Positions 44,571-54,960 of a DNA stretch of 64,000 nt are shown here, one piece after another. The DNA lies in contig ML976987.1 of the NCBI GenBank assembly GCA_010015675.1, positions 1,188,238 through 1,252,237 of the forward strand. Direction: 5' to 3'. Every line of letters begins with the position of its first letter. Position 1 is the stretch's first letter. The notes beneath the pieces are model-generated. The model was not told the origin of the DNA, did not search any database, and was given only the letters and a program-made list of their open reading frames with translations. The DNA is from Byssothecium circinans (taxonomy: Eukaryota > Ascomycota > Dothideomycetes > Pleosporales > Massarinaceae). The translations under genes were made by a program, and so were the position numbers.

Positions 44571-46512
44571 TCACACCAAAATTTGCTCCTTTTTCCACAT
44601 TAGCAGTGTCGCTGGGATTTGCGCCGCAGCAAATCCGATCAGGATCTTGAACTGCAGGTTGTACCCTCTGCTAAGAATTGCCACCAAGTCCTGCCTTACA
44701 CCCACCGGAAAAGAATTGATAGAAGCAGCATATTTGAGGATACCGTCCATTTCCTGGGGCGAGAGTATCTGCGAAAGGTGGCTCCGAATAAATTTGTTGA
44801 AGACACTGGCGGTGATCGCAAGGCAAAGTGCACCCCCCAGTGTGCGGAACTGAACCATGGATGACATCGCAACCGCTAAAAGCATCATCGTTAGATAACA
44901 GTTGTTGCCGCACAAAGGAAAGGGACCTCTTACACTTGTCTCTCTCCTCGACTGTAAAGGGAGCCAACACGACCAAACAGGCAAGGTTGATTCCAACGCC
45001 AACACCTGCAATGATTTGGTATCCATATTGAGCGTGGGATATTGAAGAAGTGTTGGACAAAGTGGATAGCAATGTCACTCCCACAATTTGTAGTGCTGAG
45101 CCAACGAAGCACAAATATATGGGTGGGACCTTTGCCTTCTTGCAAATCAATGGTGCTAATGCAGACCCAAACGGCGATGCAATGGCAAAAGCAAGAAGAC
45201 GAATACCCGCATCGAGGGGGGAGAGGCCATTCACAGCTTGAAAGCGTTGTGGTATCTGGATGACGCAGACAGTGAAAGGTCCACCGGTTAGGATCATGCT
45301 TCTTGGATCTAAGTTAGAACTGCTAATTCAAAATGAGGGGAAACGGGGGTACCAACATAATCATGCCAACACGTATTCGTGATTGTAGAAATCGCCAAGG
45401 GAAGATGGGCTGTTGAAGCCCTGCCGCCAACGTGATCCTCCGCTCCCAGAAGATAAACGCAATCCACAGAACTGCAGACACAGCCAGGAAGGATACCACT
45501 AAGCCAGAGACCCAAGAGCGGCCTTGTGCGGCTTCCTCAAAAGCAGAGACGAGCAGGACCGATGCGGCGAGAAGCAATGTGGTTCCGATGACATCGATAC
45601 GCTGGAAGTTGGTTTTGGAAAGTATGGAGGGCTTTACGCTTTCGTCAGGGATTGAATGTGACACATGATTTGGGAAGCCGTTCGGAATAGAAATCATCAA
45701 GACGAAGGCTGCGACAGCTCCGATAGGTACACTGTAAGTTCAAAGTCAGCTTGTGAGTTGATAAATTGATGTCCAAGGTGCGATGCCGGCTTACTTGATC
45801 AAAAAAACCCATCTCCAGGTTGTAGTATTCACGATCGCACCTCCAAGTAGCGGACCCAGCAGGAGGGCAATTGCCAAAACGCTCGAGACAATGCTTGTAT
45901 AGCTGGCAAAGCGGGCGGATGGGACTAGCTCAAAGAATACAACGACAGTCAGTGAATATGTTCCCGCTCCCGCTAACCCTTGGAATGCTCGGAACACAAT
46001 ACTGTGTGAAAATTAACTTTGCAATTATCTCTCTTGGAATAACTTACAGTTGCTCTGTGGTTGCTGCTGCACCGCATGCACCAGAGAATACGACGAAAAG
46101 AAGTATGGATGCTAGAATGAACGACTTTCGCCCGAATATGTCACTCAATTTTGCCCATATGATGAGGAAACCTGTTATCAATCAGTCTGGAAAGCGAATT
46201 GGACGCTGGACTCCAACTCACTGGTATATGTGAGCATATACGCATTGACGATCCAACTGTTCCGTTCGAAGCTCCTGAGGCTGTTGGAGATGGAGACGAG
46301 TGATGTAGCAACGATAGAGACCTCCAAGCTTGCTAGAAAAATGCTGAGGCATAAGCTGATGGAAAGTCAGTACTACTGAATGGAGATAAGATTTGAGGCT
46401 CTCACGCTACCGTGATAGCGTGGAGACGCCATCCTTGAATATATTGTCTGGGTAGAGTATGGTCCTCTCCAGAGATACTAGCGTCCACATTCTCAGCTTT
46501 GAGCTTCGTCAT
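44571..46512 (-). CDS. MFS multidrug/toxin-efflux-type transporter (DHA2-like, 14 helices)
   Basis: Seven exons: 46512-46406, 46355-46222, 46171-46048, 46001-45795, 45731-45353, 45308-44934 and 44875-44571. MFS marks are clear: LASLEVSIVATSLVSISNSL, WIVNAYMLTYTSFLIIWAKLSDIFGRK (motif A), FRAFQGLAGAGTYSL (motif B-like), [26 protein letters not shown] (motif C/WRW.F), PFTVCVIQIPQRFQAVNG. This is the proton-antiport group often found beside biosynthetic genes for self-protection. One problem: with the donor GTACCC at 45352 exons 5 and 6 do not join in frame; an internal GTGTTG donor would restore it but remove part of a helix. So either I have missed the true junction or the gene carries a small indel. 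Otherwise it looks complete (about 540 aa). Confidence 0.8.
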
Positions 46513-47079
46513 CGTGAAAACGGACCCGTTGTTCTAAATGCGACAAGCTTGGAAGATGGGAAGAGCGAGGTAGAGAAGTGATTGTCAAAAGGTGTATGAT
46601 TGCAACAGTGGTCGGGTGAAAAGAAGTTCCCCAAATCCGTTTGCCTCGTTTAAGCAATAAACCATGCAGCTAGGCAACCGCCTGGATCCGGTGAAACATG
46701 GTAAGCTACAATACCGATGGAATGGTACGGGTTAAGACGGGCGTATGTAAGTGCCTGTGGAACTACATTGGTATATACTCACAGCCTCAGTACCCTTGCT
46801 TATCACAAGGCTGCGCTGTGCCGTACTTGAAACTATCACTTGATGAAGTTGCTTGCTTTGTTGCAGTATCGAAGCTGTGCATGGTATTGGAGGCATAGGG
46901 ATTTAGATTAAGTCATATCTTCGGTCGGCACGGAGCCCCCGTCATGTGGCCACCACGCCGCGCATCAGCAGATTCCTAAGAAATGCTCACCCCATATTCC
47001 AAGCACCTTCACTTCATGGATGGAAAGCGTCCGGCCGCTACGCCGCATCTAGAGTGCTTGGCCTGTGGGACGAGTGATT
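46513..47079. other. MFS promoter region
   Basis: 567 bases upstream of the MFS start (-). No gene seen; a plus-strand frame at 46698-46898 has no domain. Confidence 0.45.
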
Positions 47080-47695
47080 GCTACGCCCCACCTCGCATAA
47101 CCCGTTGAAATTGAGCACCCACTCTTCTTGAGCGCAGAGTTGACTCTGTCGGTTGCTGATTTGATTGATGGTTCGATTTGGAGCGAACATTTGGAGGTAT
47201 TGAGTCAAGATGGACATCTTCACAATGAAGATTGACGAGCCGTACAAAATCTCGGCTATGCTCATCCACTACACAGAGTCAGGACGAGGATGGATATTGG
47301 AAACTGGATATAAATACTGTGAGGGGCTCGAAAAGATGCTTGTACTTGAGGTTTCCATCGGTGAACTCCAGCGCCATACTCGAGGGGCTAAGCCTGCTAA
47401 CGACAATCTCGGCGATAACGAGAGCCCAATAGTATCGAAAAACGATTGGTTAGAAGACTAAATCTGGATTGACGACTCTTCTGGCCTAGCTTACGAAGGA
47501 GAATACTATCAAAACTTTTCGCAAGTCAGATATATTGAGAAGATGAGTCAGGTCAATAGGACACATACAGTCAGGAAAGTCTAGCTTGCGAACGATTGGT
47601 AGCTTCGTGTACAGTCGCAGCATGACAAAGATTCCAGACACCACGGCGGAGAGTGACACAGACATAAAACCAAGACAGAACTGAGTTTCATGGTG
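47080..47695 (-). pseudogene. Fragment of a second PTH11/SAT4-type rhodopsin protein
   Basis: Reading leftward, VSLSAVVSGIFVMLRLYTKLPIVRKLDFPD (47660-47570) is an N-terminal helix with the family's RLYTK...R. element, followed by a plausible intron. EFTDGNLKYKHLFEP then appears, and SIAEILYGSSIFIVKMSILTQYLQMFAPNRT (47265-47173) is the conserved third-helix region (AE.LY.P.I...K.SIL..YL..FAP). Frames change between pieces, a stop follows the last piece, and helices 4-7 are missing. It is a truncated pseudogene. Its place on the other side of the MFS gene from the first rhodopsin gene is notable. Confidence 0.65.
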
Positions 47696-48054
47696 GGTAG
47701 AGCAAAAACGCTCTACTGGAACTTGGGTTGTTGTACCTCAATCAAGACTAGACATCGAGCCCGACGTATAAGTGCTGTTGCTCGTTTGGCACATTATTTT
47801 ATGGTAAGGCAAGTGAATATGTTGCACGGTTACAGTCTGCCCTTGATGCTCGACGAATTTCAAGGTGTGGTTCTTAACCCCCGATGCAGTCAGCACTGTT
47901 GGGATGCGGGGTCAGGCGCAGGTTGTGTGACACTGCCAAGCTGTGCGGAGGCGTAGAATAAAAACCAAATGCCGCAGCATCCTCTGACTTCAACAAACTA
48001 CACGGTATTTACTAGTATCTTTGAATTCTACATTACCATTTTGCCGATCCAAAA
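47696..48054. other. Intergenic, upstream of DUF4188 gene
   Basis: 359 bases; the start context of the next gene is CAAAAATGGCT. No gene seen. Confidence 0.45.
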
Positions 48055-48972
48055 ATGGCTCGAAACAATTTGTGGATGCCAGTTCCAGAAGATTTCCGCC
48101 TCACCACTTGGCTGGCCATAGGCGCATCCTTCTATGCCGTACTCACGCGCCTCTTTCCGTTCTGGATTTTCATGCAGTTACCTATGATTTTCCTCGCCTT
48201 CCGCCTGTTCGATACATTGTTGCTGTCGAAGCGCCCTTCAAATACGCTGTGGGGGCGATACACAGCACAGATGCCTGCCACCAACCCCGAAGACCAAGGC
48301 ATCGTAGTCTTTGTCCTTGCAGCTCGAATCAACCAGCAAGTATGGCACAGAACAAAAACGAGCCTGGTTCTAACAGTGTGTAGCCCAATGGGTCGCTTCA
48401 CTCCCGGCTTCGTCGATGCTGGAAAGATTTTTTTCAACATGTGGAGGGAGTGCAGTAAGAACAGAGACAAGTACGGGTATTTGGGCAAGACGAGTACACT
48501 ATATGCAACACATGAAGAGGGTGGATTCACCATGGTGTGGATCTCATACTGGAAGAACGTGGAAGGCTTGCGGGATTTTGCAGCTAGTAATGCGCATCGT
48601 GCACTACAGACGCCGTTTCTGGCTAAGAAGTATCCATATCTCGGGGTAGCGCATGAAACATATCACGCGTCCAAAGGAAATTGGGAGACTATCTACCACT
48701 CATTCCAGCCATTTGGGATGGGTAAGTACATGAAATTTAACGGGCTCGGGATACAGACTTACATAAGCATGGCAGGGAAAACACGTTTTAACTTCGAGCG
48801 GGATGGGGCGGATCAAGGCGGAGGGGGTGCTGCCCGGGGCGCAGGTCTGGGTAATGCAAACGGTACTGGAAGCCCTCTAGCGAAGGCAGAAGGCCCAGGC
48901 ATGAGGTCAATGATGAGTCGAATGGGGAGAGAAGAAGACCCGTCATGGGCCGCCTGGAACCCAGAAGCTTGA
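48055..48972 (+). CDS. DUF4188 domain protein (monooxygenase-like, membrane-anchored)
   Basis: The frame is open from ATG 48055 to TGA 48972, but residues 94-109 interrupt a conserved motif. Removing 48336-48383 as a 48 nt GC-AG intron (GCAAGT donor, TCTAAC branch, GTGTAG acceptor) restores ARINHPMGRFTPGF, so I favour exons 48055-48335 and 48384-48972, 289 aa. Two N-terminal hydrophobic stretches (WLAIGASFYAVLTRLFPFWIFMQLPMIFLAF) anchor it to a membrane. The following dimeric alpha/beta-barrel-like domain (TLYATHEEGGFTMVWISYWKNVEGLRDFA, HRALQTPFL, GVAHETYHASKGNWETIYHSFQPFGMG) is DUF4188 (PF13826). Members occur beside secondary-metabolism genes and are suspected monooxygenases; no reaction is proven that I know of. 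The C-terminus is Gly-rich and disordered. Confidence 0.88.
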   Translation: MARNNLWMPVPEDFRLTTWLAIGASFYAVLTRLFPFWIFMQLPMIFLAFRLFDTLLLSKRPSNTLWGRYTAQMPATNPEDQGIVVFVLAARINQQVWHRTKTSLVLTVCSPMGRFTPGFVDAGKIFFNMWRECSKNRDKYGYLGKTSTLYATHEEGGFTMVWISYWKNVEGLRDFAASNAHRALQTPFLAKKYPYLGVAHETYHASKGNWETIYHSFQPFGMGKYMKFNGLGIQTYISMAGKTRFNFERDGADQGGGGAARGAGLGNANGTGSPLAKAEGPGMRSMMSRMGREEDPSWAAWNPEA

Positions 48973-49539
48973 TAACCGCTGAGGCCTGCAAGGCGTTCGG
49001 TCTGGGCTGGACTGTAATCACTAAGAACGACGCCTCCTTTGTGCAGTTAATACAAATTGAGTTCAAAGCTCAGACATTCGCGCCCACCGGGTTTCTTCTC
49101 TGCTCTCAACACTTTCATTGTGGAGACATTGCATGTGCTATTCATTTTCCGTTCTAAGCTGACATCAAAAATATGTCCCGCGTCAGGACCTTGTGTCTCC
49201 ATGGACGAGGCATCAGCACGAAGGGAGAGGTTGTCCATTATCCAAGTCTAGATAAGGAAGAGAGTAGCTGACCAGGTTCAGATTTTCAAAATGCAGAATG
49301 GAAAGCTGACTCGCATACTTTGAAGGCGACTGCTAACGTGCGTTTAATAGCGTGGGTTCGATTCTGCCTATCCAAGGAAGGCTACACATTTGCTTTCCAC
49401 CAAGAGAACTTGCCTTGTGCTCCCGTCCCTGGTAAGGCGTTCTCTGCGGTTACATTTGGAGTGAGCTTACAGCGATAGAAATCGCAGGCCTATCGGTGCT
49501 GCAAGGGTGCTTCTGGTATTTCGATCTCGCCTCGCCTAG
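48973..49539. other. Intergenic with a tRNA-like box
   Basis: No gene. 49322-49372 includes GGCGACTGCTAACG and GTGGGTTCGATTCTGCC, resembling anticodon and T arms of a tRNA, but acceptor strands do not pair. Confidence 0.4.
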
Positions 49540-49900
49540 CTGTCAAGATGTACGACCTCTACACAGACCGAATGGAAAACTCGTCCTCTACGAGGTGGTC
49601 GAGAATACTGCCTGAGTTCAGTTTGCGTTTGGGGTACTTTCCGGATGGTGGCGAAGTGAAGATCCAGGTCGCGTAAACGGGCTTTGTGTAGGGGTGGAGA
49701 TATGGGCCCCAGCTTTAAGAAATACTGGCTTCTCTGGCGTCGAGGTCGACGTCCTAGACTTTCAAGACGAGAGGTGCCATGAGCTCAGCATCCTACTCTC
49801 GACAGCTGTACTCACAGCGCAGTAAGTGGCATCGACCACTCCCGAAGTGATCATAATGCTGGGTGAAGATACTGATGATCGAGTCGTCGGCAATATCAGC
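49540..49900 (+). pseudogene. Relic of a reducing polyketide synthase, C-methyltransferase domain end
   Basis: In one frame with a stop, 49540-49830 reads DVRPLHRPNGKLVLYEVVENTA-stop-VQFAFGVLSGWWRSEDPGR, later ALRNTGFSGVEVDVLDFQDE and RCHELSILLSTAV. This is the final strand region of the C-methyltransferase domain in fungal highly reducing PKSs (GGKLVL.E, F..G.LPGWW, L...GFSG.......D, CHE.S...STA). It continues with PEVIIMLGEDTDDRVVGNIS, like the segment after that domain. The stop (TGA after ENTA, possible from CGA) and the absence of every other PKS domain show it is a small remnant. Polyketide assembly would normally use this domain to add a methyl group from SAM to the growing chain. Confidence 0.7.
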
Positions 49901-51443
49901 AAGCTTCTGCTGAAAATTCAGGAGTACTTCCTTGGTCGCTGGAGGAAGAGGCTATATGTTTTTGAAGAAGCTGTACTCCGGATGAGGGATAGGGATAGCC
50001 AAAGGATTCTTTATATTAAAAGGGGAAGCTATGAGTATGCAAGAGTGTGGATAAAGAATAAAGAAGGAAGATAGGTAAGAGGCAGCTTAAATTTATACGC
50101 AGCGTGCGACCTAATTAACCACGTAACCAAACTCGTGTAAAGCTAGATATTAGTAATAACCGCTACAAACTTGGCTCATATGGCCCTCCATCCAACTCGC
50201 GATGGCCGCAACTCCAACTCCAGCATCGTCGGCCTAGAAACACCGCTCCGGATGGAGATGAAAGGCGCCGAGGTGCCAGGGTGGATGACTGAGAAAACGT
50301 TAGGCCAGATGAAAAACGACGCTGGGCTAGACATGTGCATGACCGAAAATTATCGACAAAGCTGCGCAGTTCTATCGCAGAGTGTAGGGAACATATCTGA
50401 GTGTACCACGGTCGTGGCTAGAACTGTTGATAATTGAGGTACGAAATTGGGCCTCAAAGGAGTGCGGCGCTGATGTGATAGTTTTTGAAATTAGTGAGAG
50501 GATTGTAAAGAAGAGCCAGTTCTGTGCGCGGCGTCTCGTCTAGCGAATACTATGCGGGAGAGCGGATCAGCATCTAATCGAATCTCAAATCAAGGACTTG
50601 AGAAATACGTTTGGAACTATACTAACGTTAATATTCTGTAAATGGTAGATCGTCCTTATGCTGCATGTCGTGATATACCTTTTGTAGTCCATAGCGGGAG
50701 GCAGTGATGAGCTAAGAAATGACAGCATCACGTTGTGGTAAGGGTTTCCGTAAGCTATGAGTGAGAAAATTCTGTACATTTGATATAATTCTATGCAATG
50801 ACTGGTCGAGAGGCATGCGATAAGTGAGGCGAGCACGAGTTGAAGTAACTGTGTTGACGAAGGGGTAAATAGAACTGCCTTGCGCTCTACTGTCCGTCAA
50901 AGGCGTGTGCAGTGCCCCGCCTTTACTCTTACACTAGCTTTCTCACCTTCAGTTCAGATTAATAACATTTGATTGTATCTTCCACAAAGGCAAACGGGTG
51001 GTGGAAAGGCCGAAGAAGCCGAGTAAAGGCAGAAAACAAAGGTATGTCGATACCGATTCAGTTCTCTTCCGTATTCCGTGTCTATTGTGATGATGACTCA
51101 GAACATAGCAAGTCTTACGGAATAATGGTTCCACATCAGATCTACCGAGTACGAGCACGCACGTTCCCCCACTCGCTTATGTGTCATCATATCCCAACCC
51201 GCCTGCCAGACCTGTGCAAAGCCCATTCGTTCCTCGTCGCTCTTCATTGGCTGAGGCACCAGACAGAAATAACCGACCTGCACGGCATGAGTCGCGGTCG
51301 TTCTTGTAATTTATACCCATGCAAGCACCGTCCGTACAAGAGCTACAGGCCGAGAATTTTCTTACTCCGTACCTTGGGCGTTTGAGACTGGTGCGGTTTA
51401 ATCGAATTACTGCTGGACTAAGCTAGTAATTGGTAAGGTGAGA
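49901..51443. other. Intergenic, eroded
   Basis: 1.5 kb with only small unassignable frames (50171-50437, 50969-51385). AT content rises between 49980 and 50160. I could not recognise further PKS pieces. Confidence 0.45.
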
Positions 51444-53407
51444 ATGTTGGGACACTTTGGAAGCTTTGCCGTAGCAATTTGCGGGCTCGTTACCGCGACT
51501 TCGGCGGAAGCGCAATGGATTCAAACGGGCGTGTCGACGAATGCTTCGTACGATTATGTGGGTCCGTAAATCCCAACCTAATTCCTATTTCCCAAAGTAT
51601 AGATCACGTCTGTATTGTTTAACCACACTAATTGATTAACATTTACAGTCATCGGCGGCGGCACTGCCGGCCTCGTTGCCGCATCCCGCATCTCAGAATT
51701 TGCATCTGTTGCCGTCATCGAGGCTGGCGGACTCTACGAACAGGATAATGGAAACCTATCCACGGCCCCCTACCTTGTTACTATGATGCCCTTCCTGGCG
51801 GCTACAGAAGACTACCCGCGCAACTCTCTGATGGACTGGGACCTGCTTTCCACGCCCCAAGTCACGGCCGGAAACCGTCGCATCCACTACGCGCAAGGCA
51901 AGACACTGGGTGGCAGTTCCGCCATCAATTCCATGGGATATCACCGAGCAACCAAAGGCGCGTACCAGTGGTGGGCCGATCTCGTTGGTGACCAAAGCTA
52001 CACATTCGACCGGATCCTCCCGTTCTTCAAACGGACCTGCACACTCACTCCGCCAGACCCACGGAGGCGGAATGTTCCGAATGCGACCGTTAACTTCGAC
52101 CCTTCTGCCTGTGACAATACTCCGGACAATCCTTTACAAGTCTCTTGGAGCCACTTTGTGGATTCAGCCCGAACCTGGCTCGCACGTGCCCTGCCAGCAA
52201 TCGGGCAGCCGCTGAGTCCGAGTGGTTTCAATAGTGGCGAGCTGAGAGGCGGAGCGTGGGTTCCCAGTACAGTTGATCCTAAGGACTCCACAAGGAGCAC
52301 GTCAAAAAACAGCTATCTGAGAACAGTACTCGAGGGGAAGAAGGCGCGAATCACTGTTTACTTGCGTTCCCAAGCAACAAAGATCGTGTTCAATGACGCC
52401 AAAAGAGCGACTGGAGTGGTTGTTTCATCTGGACAAGGAGAGTATGTGATATCGGCCAAGAAGGAAGTCATCCTCTCAGCTGGCGTGTTTCACTCCCCAC
52501 AGCTCCTTATGCTATCTGGTAAGCTCCGTCTCTTCAATCCTACAGACCCAAGCTGAGCATAATAGGTATTGGCCCAGCCAAAATGCTCTCCGATTTTTCT
52601 ATCAACCTCATATCCGACCTCCCAGGCGTCGGTCAAAATCTCTGGGACCAAATCTTCATCGGCGTCACCCACGGCATCAGTCCTCCCAGCACAGGCGCCT
52701 ACCTCGCAAGCCCTGCCCAAAGGTCCGTCGCTCTAGAGCAATATAACTCCAACGGCACAGGCCCATACAGTACCGGGGGAGGCTATCTCTCATTCGAAAA
52801 ACTGCCTCCGCAATACCGCGCCAACTTCTCCACGCGCACAGCAACCCTGCTCTCAAAATTCCCCGCCGACTGGCCTGAGATCGAGAACTTACCCGTCGGG
52901 TTCCCGGGCGGAGCGGCGAACGTAACGACAATCGGTGGAATCAGTGCCATCCTGCTGACACCGTCGTCAAGAGGCAATGTCACAATTCGCAGCGCCAACA
53001 TCTCAGACGCACCGGTCATCAATCTCGGCTGGCTCACCGACGATGCGGACGGGGAGACGCTTCTTGCAGCGTTCAAGCGTATCCGCGAGGCGTGGAGGAG
53101 TCCCGCCCTTGCGAACATCACCGTTGGGCCGGAGATATCGCCGGGCAGCGCCGTGACTTCTGATGCGGATATTCTCAACTACATTCAGCAGACTGCATCG
53201 ACCATCTGGCATGCCAGTGCGACTTGTAAGATGGGAAAGGCGGGGGATAGGTTTGCGGTGGTGGATTCGAAGGCCAGAGTGTTTGGGGTGAAGGGGTTAA
53301 GGGTGGTGGATAATTCGATCCCGCCGTTTAGTCTGCCGGGGCATCCACAGAGTTCAGTATATATGCTGGCTGAAAAGATTGCAGATGATATTTTGAAAGG
53401 GAAGTAG
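51444..53407 (+). CDS. Secreted GMC-family FAD oxidoreductase
   Basis: Three exons, 51444-51561, 51649-52518 and 52566-53407, 609 aa. A signal peptide (MLGHFGSFAVAICGLVTATSAEA) precedes the FAD-binding motif GGGTAG at 42-47 and IEAGG. GMC signature 1 is GKTLGGSSAINSM, and signature 2 is close to GVFHSPQLLMLSGIGP. The active-site His545 (IWHASATCKMG) and His589 (LPGHPQSSVYMLAEKIADDI) are both present. GMC enzymes oxidise alcohols, sugars or aryl alcohols with FAD; fungal secreted members include aryl-alcohol oxidases, glucose oxidases and dehydrogenases, and related enzymes act in metabolite pathways. The substrate is open. The first donor (G/GTCCGT) is weak but is the only one that keeps the frame into YDYVVIGGG. 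The gene seems intact despite decayed neighbours. Confidence 0.92.
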
Positions 53408-53603
53408 ATTAGCAACGTATGTACCTCGCGTTATATTTAGCTAGTAAATTTTAACTAGCTATTTTTAATAACTTTAACGCTTTAAGAGCTACGTCAATCA
53501 GGTCTATATTAGTAGAGTTATAAGGTGTTGAAAAAGTGCGTATTTTAGTGTTAACCATGCGCTGAATGAGAACCGTGCATTGAGTGGGAATCTTAGTAAC
53601 ATC

Positions 53604-54549
53604 TCAAGCTGCGAGTTGTAAAAACACAACTAACACAGCCGCATACCTATCACAAGTTAGTACAATCTCTGCACCCCATCCTTCCATTGTCACTTACGCA
53701 GCCGTAGCAGCCAGCACCTCAAACGGCCTCGCCACACTCAAAAAGCACACCAAGCACAAAAACACAAAGATAAACGCCGTAATAATCCCCAACCTCTCCG
53801 CCACCCTCGTCCTATACGCCAGAATCCACAGCGGCGCCGTCAGCATAACGAGTCCCAACACCGTAATAATGGCGTTGACGAAAAGATCGATGCGCCGATC
53901 CGACGTGTAGTGCACGGTGTTGTCGTCAGTGGCGCGTTTTTCCCAGAGCTTGAACTGGCGGAAGGAAGAGGAGCGTTCGAGGAGGCCGCGCAGCGTGGAG
54001 ATCTTGCGGGGGACGAGGGGAAAAAGGTCCGTGGGTTGGGTTAGGTAGGAGGTTTCCGAGGGATGGATGGCGTTGGGGTGGTTCGCGTGCCAGGTTTGGA
54101 TGCTGGTTATGTTTCGCGGGGTAGGTTTGGGACGGGATCGGATTTGCGTGTATTGGTTTACTAAGTCGTCTATGGAGGTTCAGCTTCTACCTGTACGTCG
54201 TGGGATGCTGGTGGTGCATTTTCGTACAGTACACTCGCAACTTGTTCTGTATCTCCTCGCTCAAAGCTACTCTTACATCCTGCGTCTCTTGTCTGAATGA
54301 GCCATGGTGTACTTCTGGCCCGGCGCTTTGCATTAGCTGGTCTTCTAGAGTTTCTAACTGGTCCTCCAGCTCGGCGAGTTCGTCTTGGAGGGCGAGGAGG
54401 CTTCTTGTGGCGAGTTTGCTGAAGCGTCGGAGGATGAGGAAGTCGTTGTCTGAAGCTAGAAAGGCGCTGAAGCCGCGGTATCCTACGTACTTCCATTGTT
54501 TTCTTTTGAAGTCGGGCGGGAGGGCAGCACCGTTTGTTGCATCTGCCAT
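53604..54549 (-). CDS. DUF6594 domain membrane protein
   Basis: Three exons, 54549-54228, 54169-53698 and 53646-53604, with introns of 58 and 51 nt, 278 aa. The N-terminal soluble part has the DUF6594 pattern: YVGYRGFSAFLASDNDFLILRRFSKLATRSLLALQDELAELEDQL, forming a coiled coil, then GSFRQE. The middle (IHPSETSYLTQPTDLFPLVP) leads to two or three C-terminal helices: IDLFVNAIITVLGLVMLTAPLWILAY, LGIITAFIFVFLCLVCFL and the last exon's YAAVLVVFLQLAA. The family is expanded in Pezizomycotina, often next to incompatibility-type or secreted-protein genes, and has no proven function that I know of. All three exons are needed for the family's usual end. The frame is clean. Confidence 0.88.
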
Positions 54550-54960
54550 GATAGCTCTTTCGCCTGCCTAATTGGTAGGTCTATTCCAATACCATCGGTC
54601 GGTCTGGTCAGCAATGCATCGAGGATATTTTCAGTTGCGGCTCGCAAAGATGTCGTGGTTTGCGGCGCGAATATTACCAGGTGCGACCGAGGTCAGATCC
54701 GGTGATAAATCAAAGAGATGTGTAAATGCTGGCGTGGATATCACTATCGCGATTCGAGGTGTACCATGGTAAACGCCGGCAAGACTGGGCGCAGCAGATC
54801 GGCTATGCAGCCACAACAGCATCAAGAAGGCAACGAGGCTGAGCTGATGCACTGCCCACTATCGCGCACCAAACAATTGCCCCGCCAAATCTACCACTCT
54901 TTTATATCTTGTATAGTTTTGACGTCCCCATATTTCCATCGCAAGCCTAAAGTCGCAAAC
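54550..54960. promoter_or_regulatory. Divergent promoter of the last two intact genes
   Basis: 411 bases between the DUF6594 gene (-) and the Cys-cluster gene (+). A plus-strand frame runs through from 54718 into the next gene, but the better start context is at 54961. TTTTATATC at 54901-54908 is a possible TATA element 60 bases upstream. Confidence 0.4.

Noticed and set aside
37767..53407. Single intact biosynthetic gene cluster
   Set aside because: No intact core synthase (PKS, NRPS, terpene cyclase) is present; at least five of the genes are broken.
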